46,781 nt of DNA from Tepidanaerobacteraceae bacterium (GTDB lineage: Bacteria; Bacillota; Thermosediminibacteria; Thermosediminibacterales; Thermosediminibacteraceae): the NCBI GenBank assembly GCA_030446005.1, contig JASUSP010000005.1, forward strand, positions 1 to 46,781, given 5' to 3'. Below, one piece after another: positions 37,182-46,583 of this stretch (the stretch's first letter is position 1; every line of letters starts with the position of its first letter). A program made the translations under genes and the position numbers. Under the pieces are notes generated by a model. It saw only the letters and a list, made by a program, of their open reading frames with translations. It ran no database searches and was not told the origin of the DNA.

Positions 37182-37943
37182 TTGAAGGAACAAGATGAAA
37201 AGATAGCAGAAGCTAAAATAAGAGATTTGTTTTCAACAGCACTCAGAAACGGGGAAAAAAAGGCGAGCAATTTTCTCGACCCGGCGCTGCAAAAATTAGC
37301 AGAAGAGATATCCCGCGATTTTCCAGGAGCTGGCTATTTCTTCGACGGAGGGTTTGAGGAGGCTGAAAGAAAGATACTGGTGGTATTCCCCGAATATTTA
37401 AGAGAGGAGTCCTTTTCTTTGCCCGTAAAGGCCGTAAGGGTGACGCCGAAGGACCGGGAAGAACATCTGGGACACCGAGACTACCTGGGAGCCGTGCTGG
37501 GCCTCGGTATATCGCGGGATAAGGTGGGGGATATAGTAATACGCCCCGAAGGGGCCGATATCTTGTTGAAAGAGGAAGTGGCCGAGTACGTGGGGCTCAA
37601 CCTTGCCAAAGTCGGCAAAATCCCGGTGGAGGTCGAGGAGATATCGCTAAAAGAGGTGGCCCGCCCCGAAAGGCGGTATAAGGAGATAAAGGGCACCGTC
37701 GCCTCGCTCCGGCTCGATGCCGTCGCGAGCCTCGCCTTCGGCATATCGAGGTCCAAAATGGCGCCCTACATAAAAGGCGAAAACGTGCGGGTGAATTTCA
37801 GGACCGTGAAGGACCCTTCTGCGGAGGTGAAGGAAGGGGATGTCATCTCCGCTGCGCGGCTTGGAAGGGCCAAGGTGGTCGAAATAGGGGGAAGCAGCAA
37901 AAAGGGAAGGATTTACGTGACATTGCACAGATTCACGGGTTAA
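37182..37943 (+). CDS. ylmH: YlmH family S4-domain RNA-binding protein
   Basis: A 253-residue protein. The first ~170 residues hold the YlmH domain (GGFEEAERKILVVFPEYL, HLGHRDYLGAVLGLGISRDKVGDI, GKIPVEVEEI). The last ~70 are an S4 RNA-binding domain (LRLDAVASLAFGISRSKMAPYIKGENVRVNFR...VKEGDVISAARLGRAKV). Bacillus YlmH is associated with the 50S subunit and ribosome-associated quality control. TTG 37182 follows CTGGAGGG. It usually lies near the sepF/ylm cluster; here it precedes plsC. Confidence 0.9.
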   Translation: MKEQDEKIAEAKIRDLFSTALRNGEKKASNFLDPALQKLAEEISRDFPGAGYFFDGGFEEAERKILVVFPEYLREESFSLPVKAVRVTPKDREEHLGHRDYLGAVLGLGISRDKVGDIVIRPEGADILLKEEVAEYVGLNLAKVGKIPVEVEEISLKEVARPERRYKEIKGTVASLRLDAVASLAFGISRSKMAPYIKGENVRVNFRTVKDPSAEVKEGDVISAARLGRAKVVEIGGSSKKGRIYVTLHRFTG

Positions 37944-37966
37944 TTTAAATCAAAGCTGGTGGTAAG

Positions 37967-38578
37967 GTGCTTTATTTTCTCACAAAGCTTTTACTCAGGT
38001 GCTTTTTTCCTCTGACCGGCGGGGTAAAGGCAAGAGGACATTCAAACGTGCCGAAGGAGGGCCCGCTTATAGTAGTTTCCAACCACCAGAGCATCCTCGA
38101 TCCCCTTGTAATCATGGCTTATATTCCCAGGAGGCTGCGATTCCTTGCAGCTGCCTATCTTTTTAAGATTCCGGGACTCAATATTTTGTTGAGACTTTAC
38201 GGGGCGATTCCGGTGAACGACGCCGAAAGGGGCGATATCTCTTCACTGAAAAAGGCCCTTAGCATATTAAAAAGAGACGGGGCGGTAGCCCTTTTCCCGG
38301 AAGGCGGCGTGAGCCCCGATGGTAAGCTTCGCCCTTTCAAGCAGGGATTTATTTATCTTGCCTTAAAATCGGGAGCCGCGATACTTCCCGTGGCTGTAAG
38401 GGGCACGAAAGATGTCCTGCCGGTGGGGAGGTATTTGCCGAGGAGAGGAAGGATCGAGCTGAAAGTGGGAGAACACATATCGTGGGGCAGAAAGGACAGA
38501 ATAAGCTCGGCGGATGAAGAGTGGCTCGACGAAGTGAGCAAAATGGTGGAGGAAGGCGTAAGGGCGCTGCTCTTTTAA
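37967..38578 (+). CDS. plsC: 1-acyl-sn-glycerol-3-phosphate acyltransferase family
   Basis: A 203-residue PlsC-type enzyme of phosphatidic acid synthesis. The catalytic HX4D motif is in VVSNHQSILDPLVIM, the acceptor motif is VALFPEGGVSPDG, and AAILPVAVRGT follows. An N-terminal hydrophobic segment (FLTKLLLRCFFPL) suggests membrane association. GTG 37967 has GTGGTAAG upstream. It is 23 bases after ylmH. The terminator hairpin overlaps its last codons. Confidence 0.9.
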   Translation: MLYFLTKLLLRCFFPLTGGVKARGHSNVPKEGPLIVVSNHQSILDPLVIMAYIPRRLRFLAAAYLFKIPGLNILLRLYGAIPVNDAERGDISSLKKALSILKRDGAVALFPEGGVSPDGKLRPFKQGFIYLALKSGAAILPVAVRGTKDVLPVGRYLPRRGRIELKVGEHISWGRKDRISSADEEWLDEVSKMVEEGVRALLF

Positions 38579-38597
38579 GAGCGGCGTATTTTGTTTT
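38564..38597 (+). terminator. Terminator overlapping the plsC stop
   Basis: CGCTGCTCTT pairs with AAGAGCGGCG (one wobble) around a 2-base loop; the TAA stop lies inside the hairpin. TATTTTGTTTTG follows. It separates the housekeeping genes from the cas operon. Confidence 0.65.
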
Positions 38598-38702
38598 GTC
38601 GAAATATTTTTATTGTACAGGGAGGATTTTTGGAAAATTTATAGAAATAAATAAACGCGAACAAATTTTTATTGGTTATTAATGGTAGGAAAGGTGTCTT
38701 TT

Positions 38703-39218
38703 GTGGACGATCAGCAATATGAGGAATTGTATACCAACGGCATAAAAGTAAATTATGTCGCTGTATGTCCACGAAAACTGTGGCTTTACAGCAGGGGAAT
38801 GCGGATGGAGCCTCTATCCGAAAGGGTTGCCCTTGGTCGCTTGTTGCACGAAAGATCTTATGAATGGATTCCAAGGAGAGAAGTATTGATTGACAACCTG
38901 ATAAAAGTGGATGTTATCGAAGGAGAAGGAAGAATTTTAGAAGTGAAATGTTCGAAAAAACTATCCGATGCAGCTCGATTGCAGGTAGCATACTATTTGT
39001 ATTATCTTAAAAAAATCGGTGCGGGGGAGCTGACTGGAGAGCTTCTGTTTCCGAAAGAGCGCCGAAGGGAAGAGATACGGTTGACGGACGAGCTTGAAAG
39101 AGAAGTGGAGGAAGCGTTAAAGAAGATAAGGGAAATCGAACTTCTCACGGTTCCGCCCGAGGCTCAATACACGTCGCTATGCCGCCTTTGCGCTTATATT
39201 GATCTTTGCTGGGGGTAA
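38703..39218 (+). CDS. cas4: CRISPR-associated exonuclease Cas4
   Basis: A 171-residue Dna2/RecB-like Cas4 that trims prespacers and helps select PAM during spacer capture. Four cysteines for an Fe-S cluster are placed as in the family: VCPRKLW near the N-terminus and CRLCAYIDLC at the end. The nuclease residues include Asp in DNLIKVDV and the E-x-K of LEVKCSKKL. GTG 38703 is seven bases after GGAAAGGTG; ATG 38682 upstream has no ribosome binding site. First gene of the cas operon. Confidence 0.92.
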   Translation: MDDQQYEELYTNGIKVNYVAVCPRKLWLYSRGMRMEPLSERVALGRLLHERSYEWIPRREVLIDNLIKVDVIEGEGRILEVKCSKKLSDAARLQVAYYLYYLKKIGAGELTGELLFPKERRREEIRLTDELEREVEEALKKIREIELLTVPPEAQYTSLCRLCAYIDLCWG

Positions 39219-39226
39219 ATAACCGC

Positions 39227-40237
39227 ATGTCCAGGACCTATTATATTTTCAGAAATGGACGGTTGCGCCGCAAGGATAATACGATATTTCTAGAGCAGGA
39301 GGGGGAGGAAGAAAAGATACAGAGACAGGCGATTCCTGTCGAAGATGTCCGCGATTTATACCTCTTCGGGGAAGTTGACCTCAACACAAAGCTTTTAAAT
39401 TTCCTAGCAGGTTACGGAATAGTAGTGCATTTTTTTAATTATTACGGCTTCTATACTGGAAGCTTTTATCCGCGGGAAACGAATGTAAGCGGGGACCTCC
39501 TAGTAAGGCAGGTCCAGCATTATCTCGATGGGAACTCAAGGCTTTTTCTGGCAAGGGAGTTCATAGAAGGGGCCCTCTACCATATAAGCCGCAATTTGAA
39601 TTATTACAGCAACAGGGGGAAGTCATTAGAAGAGGCTATAGCTGCGGTGGAGACTTCCATGCAGCGCCTGAAGGACTGCAATACCATTCCAGAGCTTATG
39701 CGCGAAGAAGGCCAGGCCAGAATGGCGTACTATTCTGCTTTCAATGAAATTCTGGAACTTGATGAGCCTTTTGAAAAAAGGGTGCGTAGACCCCCGGACA
39801 ATATGTTAAATGCTCTCATCTCATTTATAAACACCCTCATTTACACAGCCGTGCTTTCCGAAATATATGTAACCCAGCTCAATCCAACAATCAGCTACCT
39901 GCACGAACCATCCGAACGGCGCTTTTCTTTGGCCCTCGATATTTCGGAAATCTTTAAACCTCTTATAGGTGACAAAATAATTTTTAGGCTTTTAAACCGC
40001 CGTATAATAAGCAGGGAAGATTTTGAAGGAATTGGGCACGCACAGGCTATTTATCTAAAAGAAGATGCGAGAAAAAGAGTATTGAAGGAATTCGAAGAAA
40101 CCTTGCAGACTACCGTATACCACCGGAAACTCAAGCGAAACGTATCTTATCGCCACCTTATCCGCCTTGAGGCTTATAAAATCGTTCGGCATCTGGTTGG
40201 GATGGAAAAATATAAGTCGCTTCGAGCCTGGTGGTAG
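39227..40237 (+). CDS. cas1: CRISPR integrase Cas1
   Basis: A 336-residue type I-B Cas1. The N-terminal beta domain ends near residue 75. The helical catalytic domain has Glu in REEGQARMAYYSAF, His in ISYLHEPSERRFSLALDISE (the H and a following acidic residue bind metal) and FKPLIGDKIIFRLL. With Cas2 it integrates spacers at the leader end of the array. ATG 39227 gives the expected MSRTYYIFRNGRL start. Confidence 0.96.
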   Translation: MSRTYYIFRNGRLRRKDNTIFLEQEGEEEKIQRQAIPVEDVRDLYLFGEVDLNTKLLNFLAGYGIVVHFFNYYGFYTGSFYPRETNVSGDLLVRQVQHYLDGNSRLFLAREFIEGALYHISRNLNYYSNRGKSLEEAIAAVETSMQRLKDCNTIPELMREEGQARMAYYSAFNEILELDEPFEKRVRRPPDNMLNALISFINTLIYTAVLSEIYVTQLNPTISYLHEPSERRFSLALDISEIFKPLIGDKIIFRLLNRRIISREDFEGIGHAQAIYLKEDARKRVLKEFEETLQTTVYHRKLKRNVSYRHLIRLEAYKIVRHLVGMEKYKSLRAWW

Positions 40238-40242
40238 GGGAA

Positions 40243-40509
40243 ATGTACGTGATTATTGTATACGATGTGGAACAGGCGAGGGTGGCAAAAGTTTGCAAAT
40301 ATTTGAGGCGTTACCTTCACTGGGTGCAAAACAGCGCCTTTGAAGGAGAAATTACAGAAGCGCAGCTGGAAAAGCTCAAATCAGGCTTAAAAAAAATCGT
40401 AGACCCCGATTGCGACAGCATATACATATACAGGTTGCCGCAGGAAAGATACCTTCATAAAGAAGTTATAGGACAAAAAAAGGCAAACCTGGAGCAATTT
40501 TTGGATTGA
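40243..40509 (+). CDS. cas2: CRISPR-associated Cas2
   Basis: An 88-residue Cas2: ferredoxin-like fold with N-terminal YVIIVYDVEQARVAKVCKYLRRYLHWVQNSAFEGEI, Asp at the end of strand 1, and DSIYIYRLP at strand 4. It forms the Cas1-Cas2 integration complex. The frame extends back to GTG 40231, overlapping cas1, but ATG 40243 gives the normal N-terminus. Confidence 0.95.
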   Translation: MYVIIVYDVEQARVAKVCKYLRRYLHWVQNSAFEGEITEAQLEKLKSGLKKIVDPDCDSIYIYRLPQERYLHKEVIGQKKANLEQFLD

Positions 40510-40519
40510 GGGATGGTTT

Positions 40520-41263
40520 ATGCGAGTTCGCGTCGTTTTTCAAGGAGAAGAACCGGTCGTTTTGCCGTGGAATTATCCGCACTTACTGCACGGTTATTTG
40601 TACGGGGCGATAGCCAGGGCCAACCCCGAATTTGGCAGTTTTCTACACGAACAGGGATTCGTTGAGGGAAATCACAGGTATAAAATGCTGGTGTTTTCCA
40701 AGATTTTTTCAAGGGAATCGAGGGCTTTGCCCCAGGGATTAAAGGTGATGCCTCCCCTTGAATGGTGGTTTTCGTCGCCGCTTGATGCACCTATAGAAGC
40801 CCTCGTTAAGACCATGCTCTTGGAAGGAGAGGTTCGCCTCGGGAATATTAGCCTTTATGTGGAGAAGGTGGAAATTGAGGGTATTCCCGACATTTCCGGA
40901 AAAATGTTATGCGAGACTATTTCACCGGTGGTAGCTTCAACGGGTGCTAAAAAGGAAGGCAAGCTTGTAAAGCGATTCCTCTCGCCCGATGATGAAGATT
41001 TCCGGCGGGTTATCGAAGTTAATCTTTTAAGGAAAGCGAAGGCCCTTGGGATTACTTTCAACCATACGATTAATATTAACATTGAGCCTGTTGGGAAGTG
41101 GCGTTCAAGGCTTTTCACCGTTCAGGGGACCAACGTAAAGGGTTATGAAGGGCGGTGTGTGATTGAAGGTGATAAAAATTTAATTCAATTGGCGTATGAG
41201 GCAGGGATTGGCGAAAGAAACAGCCAGGGGTTCGGTATGTTCAGGTTTGTAAAGAGTGCGTAG
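40520..41263 (+). CDS. cas6: CRISPR RNA endonuclease Cas6
   Basis: A 247-residue Cas6 that cuts the repeat RNA to make crRNAs. Two ferredoxin-like halves; the glycine-rich loop near the C-terminus is GIGERNSQGFGMFRF. A His in the N-terminal region (PHLLHGYLYGAI) is a candidate catalytic residue. It starts 10 bases after cas2, between the adaptation and effector genes. Confidence 0.93.
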   Translation: MRVRVVFQGEEPVVLPWNYPHLLHGYLYGAIARANPEFGSFLHEQGFVEGNHRYKMLVFSKIFSRESRALPQGLKVMPPLEWWFSSPLDAPIEALVKTMLLEGEVRLGNISLYVEKVEIEGIPDISGKMLCETISPVVASTGAKKEGKLVKRFLSPDDEDFRRVIEVNLLRKAKALGITFNHTININIEPVGKWRSRLFTVQGTNVKGYEGRCVIEGDKNLIQLAYEAGIGERNSQGFGMFRFVKSA

Positions 41264-41277
41264 GGGGTGAATTGGTA

Positions 41278-42789
41278 TTGGCCAAGAACGCTAAGGTGAG
41301 AATTGACCTTTCCAAGCCAACGGGAAATTTTTGGATTGATACGGGAATAGTAGTATTGGTTGGGGAATTTGGAGAAGGCGAGTATGAAGTAGAAGAAGTC
41401 CTCCAGCGGCTGTTGGAAAAGCTTGTTCAAAAAACGGGGAATAAGGGAGTTTACTTTGATGAAGCGACTGGGCAGCTTTGTGAATATGAAAAGGAAAATT
41501 GGGTTTACCCCGTAAACCTTTTTATAAAGGTTTCGGGTACATCCAGCAAAAAGGTAAAAGTTAATGGGGAGGAATATCCTACTAAACCACCCAAATTTGG
41601 ACTAAAAATAGACCTCGGCAGAAAATTGGAAGTATGCGATATGTGCGGTGAAAAAGCTACAGTTACCGATGCAAAAATGTGGATGTTTCCTTTTATAGTA
41701 GATCCTAATAAATTTGGTAATTTCTATTCGGGAGCAAAGCGAGCCTTAAAATTATGCGCCCTGTGTGCACTCGCAGGACTTGCAGGTTATTTTGGGTGGC
41801 TCTGGAAAGCCCAGGGGAGGGATGCTTTTCATTTCTTTATATTCCATTCGGAATTGCGAGAAATGGAACGGTTTCATCGACTAGTAATTAAACCGTTAAA
41901 CGTTGAAGGGGATAAAAGTGGAAATTTCCACCCCGCCTTTTATGGCTCTTATATTCATGAAACTATGCTGGGTTTATTGTTGGAACTTTTCGTTCACGTC
42001 CACCAGACTGATCGACTTTCCGAAGAAGGCCGATTATATTTGGCGAGGCTCTTAGGTGCTATTCCGTCAGATGTCCCGCCTCCTTCCTTTACTCTATATG
42101 CCGTGAGCGGTGAGCCGGCTAAGGCGTTCAACGTGAAGGTATTACGGGAATTCACAAAGTTGCAGAGACTTTATCGCCTCTATGAGAGCTGGCTGAATGT
42201 TATTAGGGAAAAACGACAATTTTATAATTCCCATCGTCATATAGTGGAAATTTTAAGGCAGTTTGAAACGTACCAAGGCAATAAGCATGAATCAATTTGG
42301 AGAGACAGAATTTGCTGGGCTATTCTGGAGTTTTCTGATCCGTTGCCTTTTATAGAGCAATTCCTCTTCGAAGTGCGGGCTAAGGAAGAAAATAAACGCC
42401 CGCTTATAGCAGGGAGCTTAGATTTATTCAATCAATATTTATTGGAGGTGCTCAATATGGATGAGCAATTTCAACGCGTTTTATCGGGATTTGGTCACAG
42501 CGTCGGTGAGGCGGCGCAGCAACATAATGAAATGGGACTTTTATATGCCCTGAGAAATGCCAAAAATCCTGAAGATTTTTACCGAGTGCTCAATGATGCC
42601 CAATTCAGGTTAGAAATAACGGTTCCGGAAGCACTCCTCAAGATTGAAAAAGGCGAACGCATTGCTGGAGTCCCTTGGGTACGGGTAAAAACACTACTTT
42701 CTATTTATTCGATGAACGCTTATTTGCGAAAGACAAAAGCAATTAATGAAAATTCAAAAATACAAGAAGGAGGCCTAGACAATGAGTAA
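41278..42789 (+). CDS. cas8b1: Type I-B Cascade large subunit Cas8b1/Cst1
   Basis: A 503-residue protein with two CxxC pairs, VCDMCGEKA (about 120-123) and LCALCALAG (about 160-163), the zinc site that names the Cst1 (CXXC-CXXC) family of the Tneap subtype of I-B. The rest is mostly helical with no catalytic motif. In Cascade the large subunit recognises the PAM. TTG 41278 has GGGGGTGA at proper distance; TTG 41272 is too close. It overlaps cas7 by eight bases. Confidence 0.88.
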   Translation: MAKNAKVRIDLSKPTGNFWIDTGIVVLVGEFGEGEYEVEEVLQRLLEKLVQKTGNKGVYFDEATGQLCEYEKENWVYPVNLFIKVSGTSSKKVKVNGEEYPTKPPKFGLKIDLGRKLEVCDMCGEKATVTDAKMWMFPFIVDPNKFGNFYSGAKRALKLCALCALAGLAGYFGWLWKAQGRDAFHFFIFHSELREMERFHRLVIKPLNVEGDKSGNFHPAFYGSYIHETMLGLLLELFVHVHQTDRLSEEGRLYLARLLGAIPSDVPPPSFTLYAVSGEPAKAFNVKVLREFTKLQRLYRLYESWLNVIREKRQFYNSHRHIVEILRQFETYQGNKHESIWRDRICWAILEFSDPLPFIEQFLFEVRAKEENKRPLIAGSLDLFNQYLLEVLNMDEQFQRVLSGFGHSVGEAAQQHNEMGLLYALRNAKNPEDFYRVLNDAQFRLEITVPEALLKIEKGERIAGVPWVRVKTLLSIYSMNAYLRKTKAINENSKIQEGGLDNE

Positions 42790-43711
42790 GGCAATCGCTA
42801 TTGGTTATCTTGTTAAAGTTTCGGCGGGGAATGTAAATGCCTCTCATACGGAAGGTAATGTAGTCGTTGCCAAAAAAATAACGCTGGCGGACGGCAGCAC
42901 CATCCCTTACATTTCCGGACAGGCTATACGGCGGATGTTCCGCGATCGGTTTGAAGAGCTAGGCTACCAGCTTTCAGAACCTTTTTCAGAGGTCAAAGGA
43001 CAGGAAGTAACGCCGCCGGTGCGACCCTGGGAATTTATTGATGAAGATTTGTTCGGATATATGGATCCTTCAGGCGGACGGCGCCGGACATCACCCGTAA
43101 GAGTTTCTGCGGCGATAGGTATGTTTCCTTTCCAAGGAGATAGAGACCTGGGCACCCGTTCTTTCGAGCGTTTCGGGCAGGCTATGTCTGCCGGAGGAAA
43201 TATGTTCGAAACGGAGATATATGCCAATCTTTTTAAAGGCACGGTTCTGGTGGAATTAGATCGAATAGGCGTATTCAAGCCGATGGAAATAAGTGAAGAT
43301 AATGAAAAAATCCTTTCCGCAGAAGAACGGAGGAAACGTTTGCAGGTTCTTTTAGATGCTCTGAATCTTCTTTGGGGTGGTGGACGTACGGCCAGGATGT
43401 TAGCTGATTTATCCCCGAAGTTTTTTGCATATGCACGACTTAAAGTAAAGCATCCGGTATTTTTAGAAGCCTTCGCAGCTCGCTACGAGGACGGCAAGTA
43501 CATACTGGAGATTGAACCGTTGAAGAATGCTCTTGATAAATTTGTCGTATATTCTGAAAATATAATATTGGGGTTAGAACCTGGCATTTTCGGCAATGAA
43601 GATCAAATTCATAACGAATTATCGAGCTACGGGAAGATACTTGCCGTACATGAAGCCATTGCCGAAGCCAAAGGAGATGTGTCGGGATTATGGAAAGAAT
43701 CCTCAGAATAG
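42782..43711 (+). CDS. cas7: Cascade backbone subunit Cas7 (Cst2/DevR)
   Basis: A 309-residue RAMP protein of the Cst2/DevR family that coats the crRNA. The N-terminal GYLVKVSAGNVNASHTEGNVVVAKKI and PYISGQAIRRMFRDRFEELG are characteristic, as is a glycine-rich WGGGRTARMLADLSPKF segment. The stop lies 22 bases inside cas5, so the two are coupled. Confidence 0.92.
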   Translation: MSKAIAIGYLVKVSAGNVNASHTEGNVVVAKKITLADGSTIPYISGQAIRRMFRDRFEELGYQLSEPFSEVKGQEVTPPVRPWEFIDEDLFGYMDPSGGRRRTSPVRVSAAIGMFPFQGDRDLGTRSFERFGQAMSAGGNMFETEIYANLFKGTVLVELDRIGVFKPMEISEDNEKILSAEERRKRLQVLLDALNLLWGGGRTARMLADLSPKFFAYARLKVKHPVFLEAFAARYEDGKYILEIEPLKNALDKFVVYSENIILGLEPGIFGNEDQIHNELSSYGKILAVHEAIAEAKGDVSGLWKESSE

Positions 43712-44406
43712 CGGCGAAGGCACCCGTGGTATCTTTCCGACGTCCTCTAGATCACAATTACCAGAGAACCTTGCCGATGCCTCCGCCGACGACTTTAATA
43801 GGTCTGGCGGGTGCGGCCTTAGGACTTCCTGATTATGAACTTTGGGGCGAAAATAGTCCTTTGAAAAATTTAAAAGTAGCTGTTTTGATGGATAGTTACC
43901 CAGGGCGTTCGCGGGATATGTGGACTTTATTAAAAATAAAAGGAAATAAAATGGAAAGATCGCCATACATGAGAGAGTTACTGTTCTTTGGGTATTACAC
44001 TATAATTTATGGCGGAGAAGAAACCTTACTTGAGCAGTTAAAAGGAGCTTTTATTGATCCTGTATTCCCCCTTTCTCTGGGGAGAGAGGACGAGCTTATC
44101 GTTATAGATGAAGTTTCTATAGAAGGTGTTAATGAAGGAAATCCGCATTTTAACGGAACTGTAATTCCCGGAGACATCCGGAAAATGAGAATTAAACCCG
44201 TATTAAGTCCTGGGGTTAGTGCAGAGCCGCCAGTAGTTGAAACATTGCCGTTGAGTTTCGTCATAGATGAAAAAAGAAGGGTCCGCCATCCACATAATCC
44301 GGTCATTCTGAGCTTTCTTCCTTTAGGGATGGAGTATGAAGTAGAAGAGCCTTCGATACCCGCTTTGCAATACCGAGGGAGGAACTTCACGTGGATGAAC
44401 TCCTAG
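43690..44406 (+). CDS. cas5: Cascade subunit Cas5 (Cst-type)
   Basis: A 238-residue Cas5 that caps the crRNA 5' handle. The N-terminal RAMP half has LRIAAKAPVVSFRRPLDHNYQRTLPMPPPTTLIGLAGAALGL, a family signature. The C-terminal half is beta-rich (LSFVIDEKRRVRHPHNPVILSF). It starts inside cas7 and its end overlaps cas3 by 16 bases. Confidence 0.92.
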   Translation: MERILRIAAKAPVVSFRRPLDHNYQRTLPMPPPTTLIGLAGAALGLPDYELWGENSPLKNLKVAVLMDSYPGRSRDMWTLLKIKGNKMERSPYMRELLFFGYYTIIYGGEETLLEQLKGAFIDPVFPLSLGREDELIVIDEVSIEGVNEGNPHFNGTVIPGDIRKMRIKPVLSPGVSAEPPVVETLPLSFVIDEKRRVRHPHNPVILSFLPLGMEYEVEEPSIPALQYRGRNFTWMNS

Positions 44407-46583
44407 CGAAACCAGATGTTACTCTAGAAGACCATTTGCAAAGTGTTTTGCATGTAGGGAATGAAATTGCAAAACGCATGAAGCTAGGTGAGCGCTTGTG
44501 GATGAAGGTTTTACTCGCCTGCGCATTCCACGATATCGGCAAAGCTACCGTGGATTTTCAGGATTATATAAGAGGCAAGCGTAGAAAAGCTTATCCTCAC
44601 GCTTTAGCTTCAATGCCTTTCATAATGGTGGCGGAAAGCCTTTTAGGACAGAAATTAAAATGGAATCAGTTCGATCTTTACGCTACTGCTGCGGTGTTGA
44701 CGCATCATTCTCCATTAAGTCCATGGCTTTACAAAGGTTTTGATGCTGTTCCCAATTTTCATCCGCAACTTTCTCAAATTATTAAGGATATCTTGGAGAT
44801 GCTCAGAAATGCTGGCGTTGATGGGATTCCCGAAGATGAAGAATTTTTGTGGATTATACAAAATTTGATAAAGGATTCACCCGCTGCAATGCTCGATGAT
44901 GAAAGGGTTATCCAAAATAAAACGTTGAGAAGTATTTTTAAAGATCTTATACCGCATGAATTTGCCCAGATTAAAGCAGTATTACATATATCGGATTGGG
45001 TGGTTTCATCAGGTGAATTCCGCTCTTCTATGATTTTTTTGGATGGTGGAAAGTCGAAGATTGAATCAAACGTTCGTCGGCGTGAAAAAGAAGAGGGTTT
45101 CATACTGCGCGGCTTTCAGCAGCGTGCGGCAAACAGCGTTTCTAATGTAATTTGGCTTAGGGCTCCGACTGGATCGGGGAAAACCGAAGCATTACTTCTT
45201 TGGGCCGGTGATGCGGAGCGCCTCATATATCTTTTGCCGACTCAGGCTACGGTAAATGCTATGTGGAAGCGAATGCGCAAGATTTTTGACGACAAATCGG
45301 TAGCACTCGCTCATGGCCGTGCAAATTACATTATGCGCAAAGATTTGAATCTAGATGAAGATCCTCTGGATATCCGTTTGTTCGGTTCGGTCTTCGCAAA
45401 ACCTGTTACAGTGGCAACTATCGATCAATACATATTGGCCCACCTGAATGGCCGACACTGGGAAGAGCGCCGGAGTTTTTCCAGACGAGCAACAATTATA
45501 CTGGATGAGATTCACGCATACGAGCCTTATACTCTCGGGTTATTGTTGGAAGCTTTAGAAAGAGAGAAACCGTATCGGCTGGCATTAGCAAGCGCAACAT
45601 TGCCGCCTGCACTGTTAAATTTATTCCCAGAAGGAGAATTAATTGAGGCCGAAGATAATCTTTGGGAACGCAAAAGGCATAGATTGAAGCTTCAAAAAGG
45701 TTCGCTAGAAGATGGCTTGTCCCTGGCAATGGATTATGCTCAAAAGGGAGAAAATGTCCTAGGAGTAGCCAATACGATTAGCGATGCACAGTCGCTTTAT
45801 AAAAAACTGAAGGAAGAATATGAGTGGGAAAACTGCTATCTGCTTCATTCACGTTTTATTTTCCGCGATAGGCAATTGAAAGAAGAAATGGTGGGGAATC
45901 CCCCCAAAGGCACGATCTTCATTTCTACTCAAGTGGTTGAAGTAAGTTTAGATATTTCTTATGATGTTCTGATAACAGAAATTGCACCTATTGATGCTTT
46001 GGTTCAACGCTTAGGACGGGTAAATCGCCGTGGGGAAAAGTTACATTCTCCGGTATTTATTTTTAAGCAATGGAGCAAAGGGTCGGAGCGGATTTACGGT
46101 AAGGATGTGCTGGAATTAAGTTTACAGCTTTTAGAAAAAATATCGGAAATCCCAACAGACCGCGATTTAGCCGAACTTACTCATACACTCTATGAACAAG
46201 TCTTTTCTTCAGATGATTGGAAAAAGGAATTTTTAGAAGGGCGGAATACCCTTGATGAGGTTCAACGAATTTTGGGATGTTACACAATAAATCTGTCGGA
46301 TGAAGAAATGCGGGAACGTTTTACTGCGCGGAGAGGCCATTTATCGGTAGATGTGATTCCTTCTGCCTATGTTCAGGAAGCTTATGAGCTAAAGCAAAAA
46401 GATGAATTTTGGAGATTACCAGAACTGCTTGTTCCCGTGCCGATATATTGGTTGAGACAGAGCGAATACTTTGCATATATAGAAGACCTTAATTGCATTC
46501 AGACCACATTAGAATATAGTTCTGAATTTGGATTAATGCCACCAAGCCAAGAAAAAAGTAATAGCTTTGTTTTTATTGAATAA
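44391..46583 (+). CDS. cas3: CRISPR effector nuclease-helicase Cas3
   Basis: A 730-residue Cas3 with the HD nuclease domain first (CAFHDIGKAT at about 45-53, VLTHHSPLSPW near 102) and then an SF2 helicase: Walker A APTGSGKTE at about 258-266, DEIH box at about 372-375, SATLPPALL (motif III) and QRLGRVNRRG (motif VI). Cascade recruits it to unwind and degrade target DNA. GTG 44391 lies within cas5. Last gene of the operon; all key motifs are intact. Confidence 0.95.
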   Translation: MDELLAKPDVTLEDHLQSVLHVGNEIAKRMKLGERLWMKVLLACAFHDIGKATVDFQDYIRGKRRKAYPHALASMPFIMVAESLLGQKLKWNQFDLYATAAVLTHHSPLSPWLYKGFDAVPNFHPQLSQIIKDILEMLRNAGVDGIPEDEEFLWIIQNLIKDSPAAMLDDERVIQNKTLRSIFKDLIPHEFAQIKAVLHISDWVVSSGEFRSSMIFLDGGKSKIESNVRRREKEEGFILRGFQQRAANSVSNVIWLRAPTGSGKTEALLLWAGDAERLIYLLPTQATVNAMWKRMRKIFDDKSVALAHGRANYIMRKDLNLDEDPLDIRLFGSVFAKPVTVATIDQYILAHLNGRHWEERRSFSRRATIILDEIHAYEPYTLGLLLEALEREKPYRLALASATLPPALLNLFPEGELIEAEDNLWERKRHRLKLQKGSLEDGLSLAMDYAQKGENVLGVANTISDAQSLYKKLKEEYEWENCYLLHSRFIFRDRQLKEEMVGNPPKGTIFISTQVVEVSLDISYDVLITEIAPIDALVQRLGRVNRRGEKLHSPVFIFKQWSKGSERIYGKDVLELSLQLLEKISEIPTDRDLAELTHTLYEQVFSSDDWKKEFLEGRNTLDEVQRILGCYTINLSDEEMRERFTARRGHLSVDVIPSAYVQEAYELKQKDEFWRLPELLVPVPIYWLRQSEYFAYIEDLNCIQTTLEYSSEFGLMPPSQEKSNSFVFIE

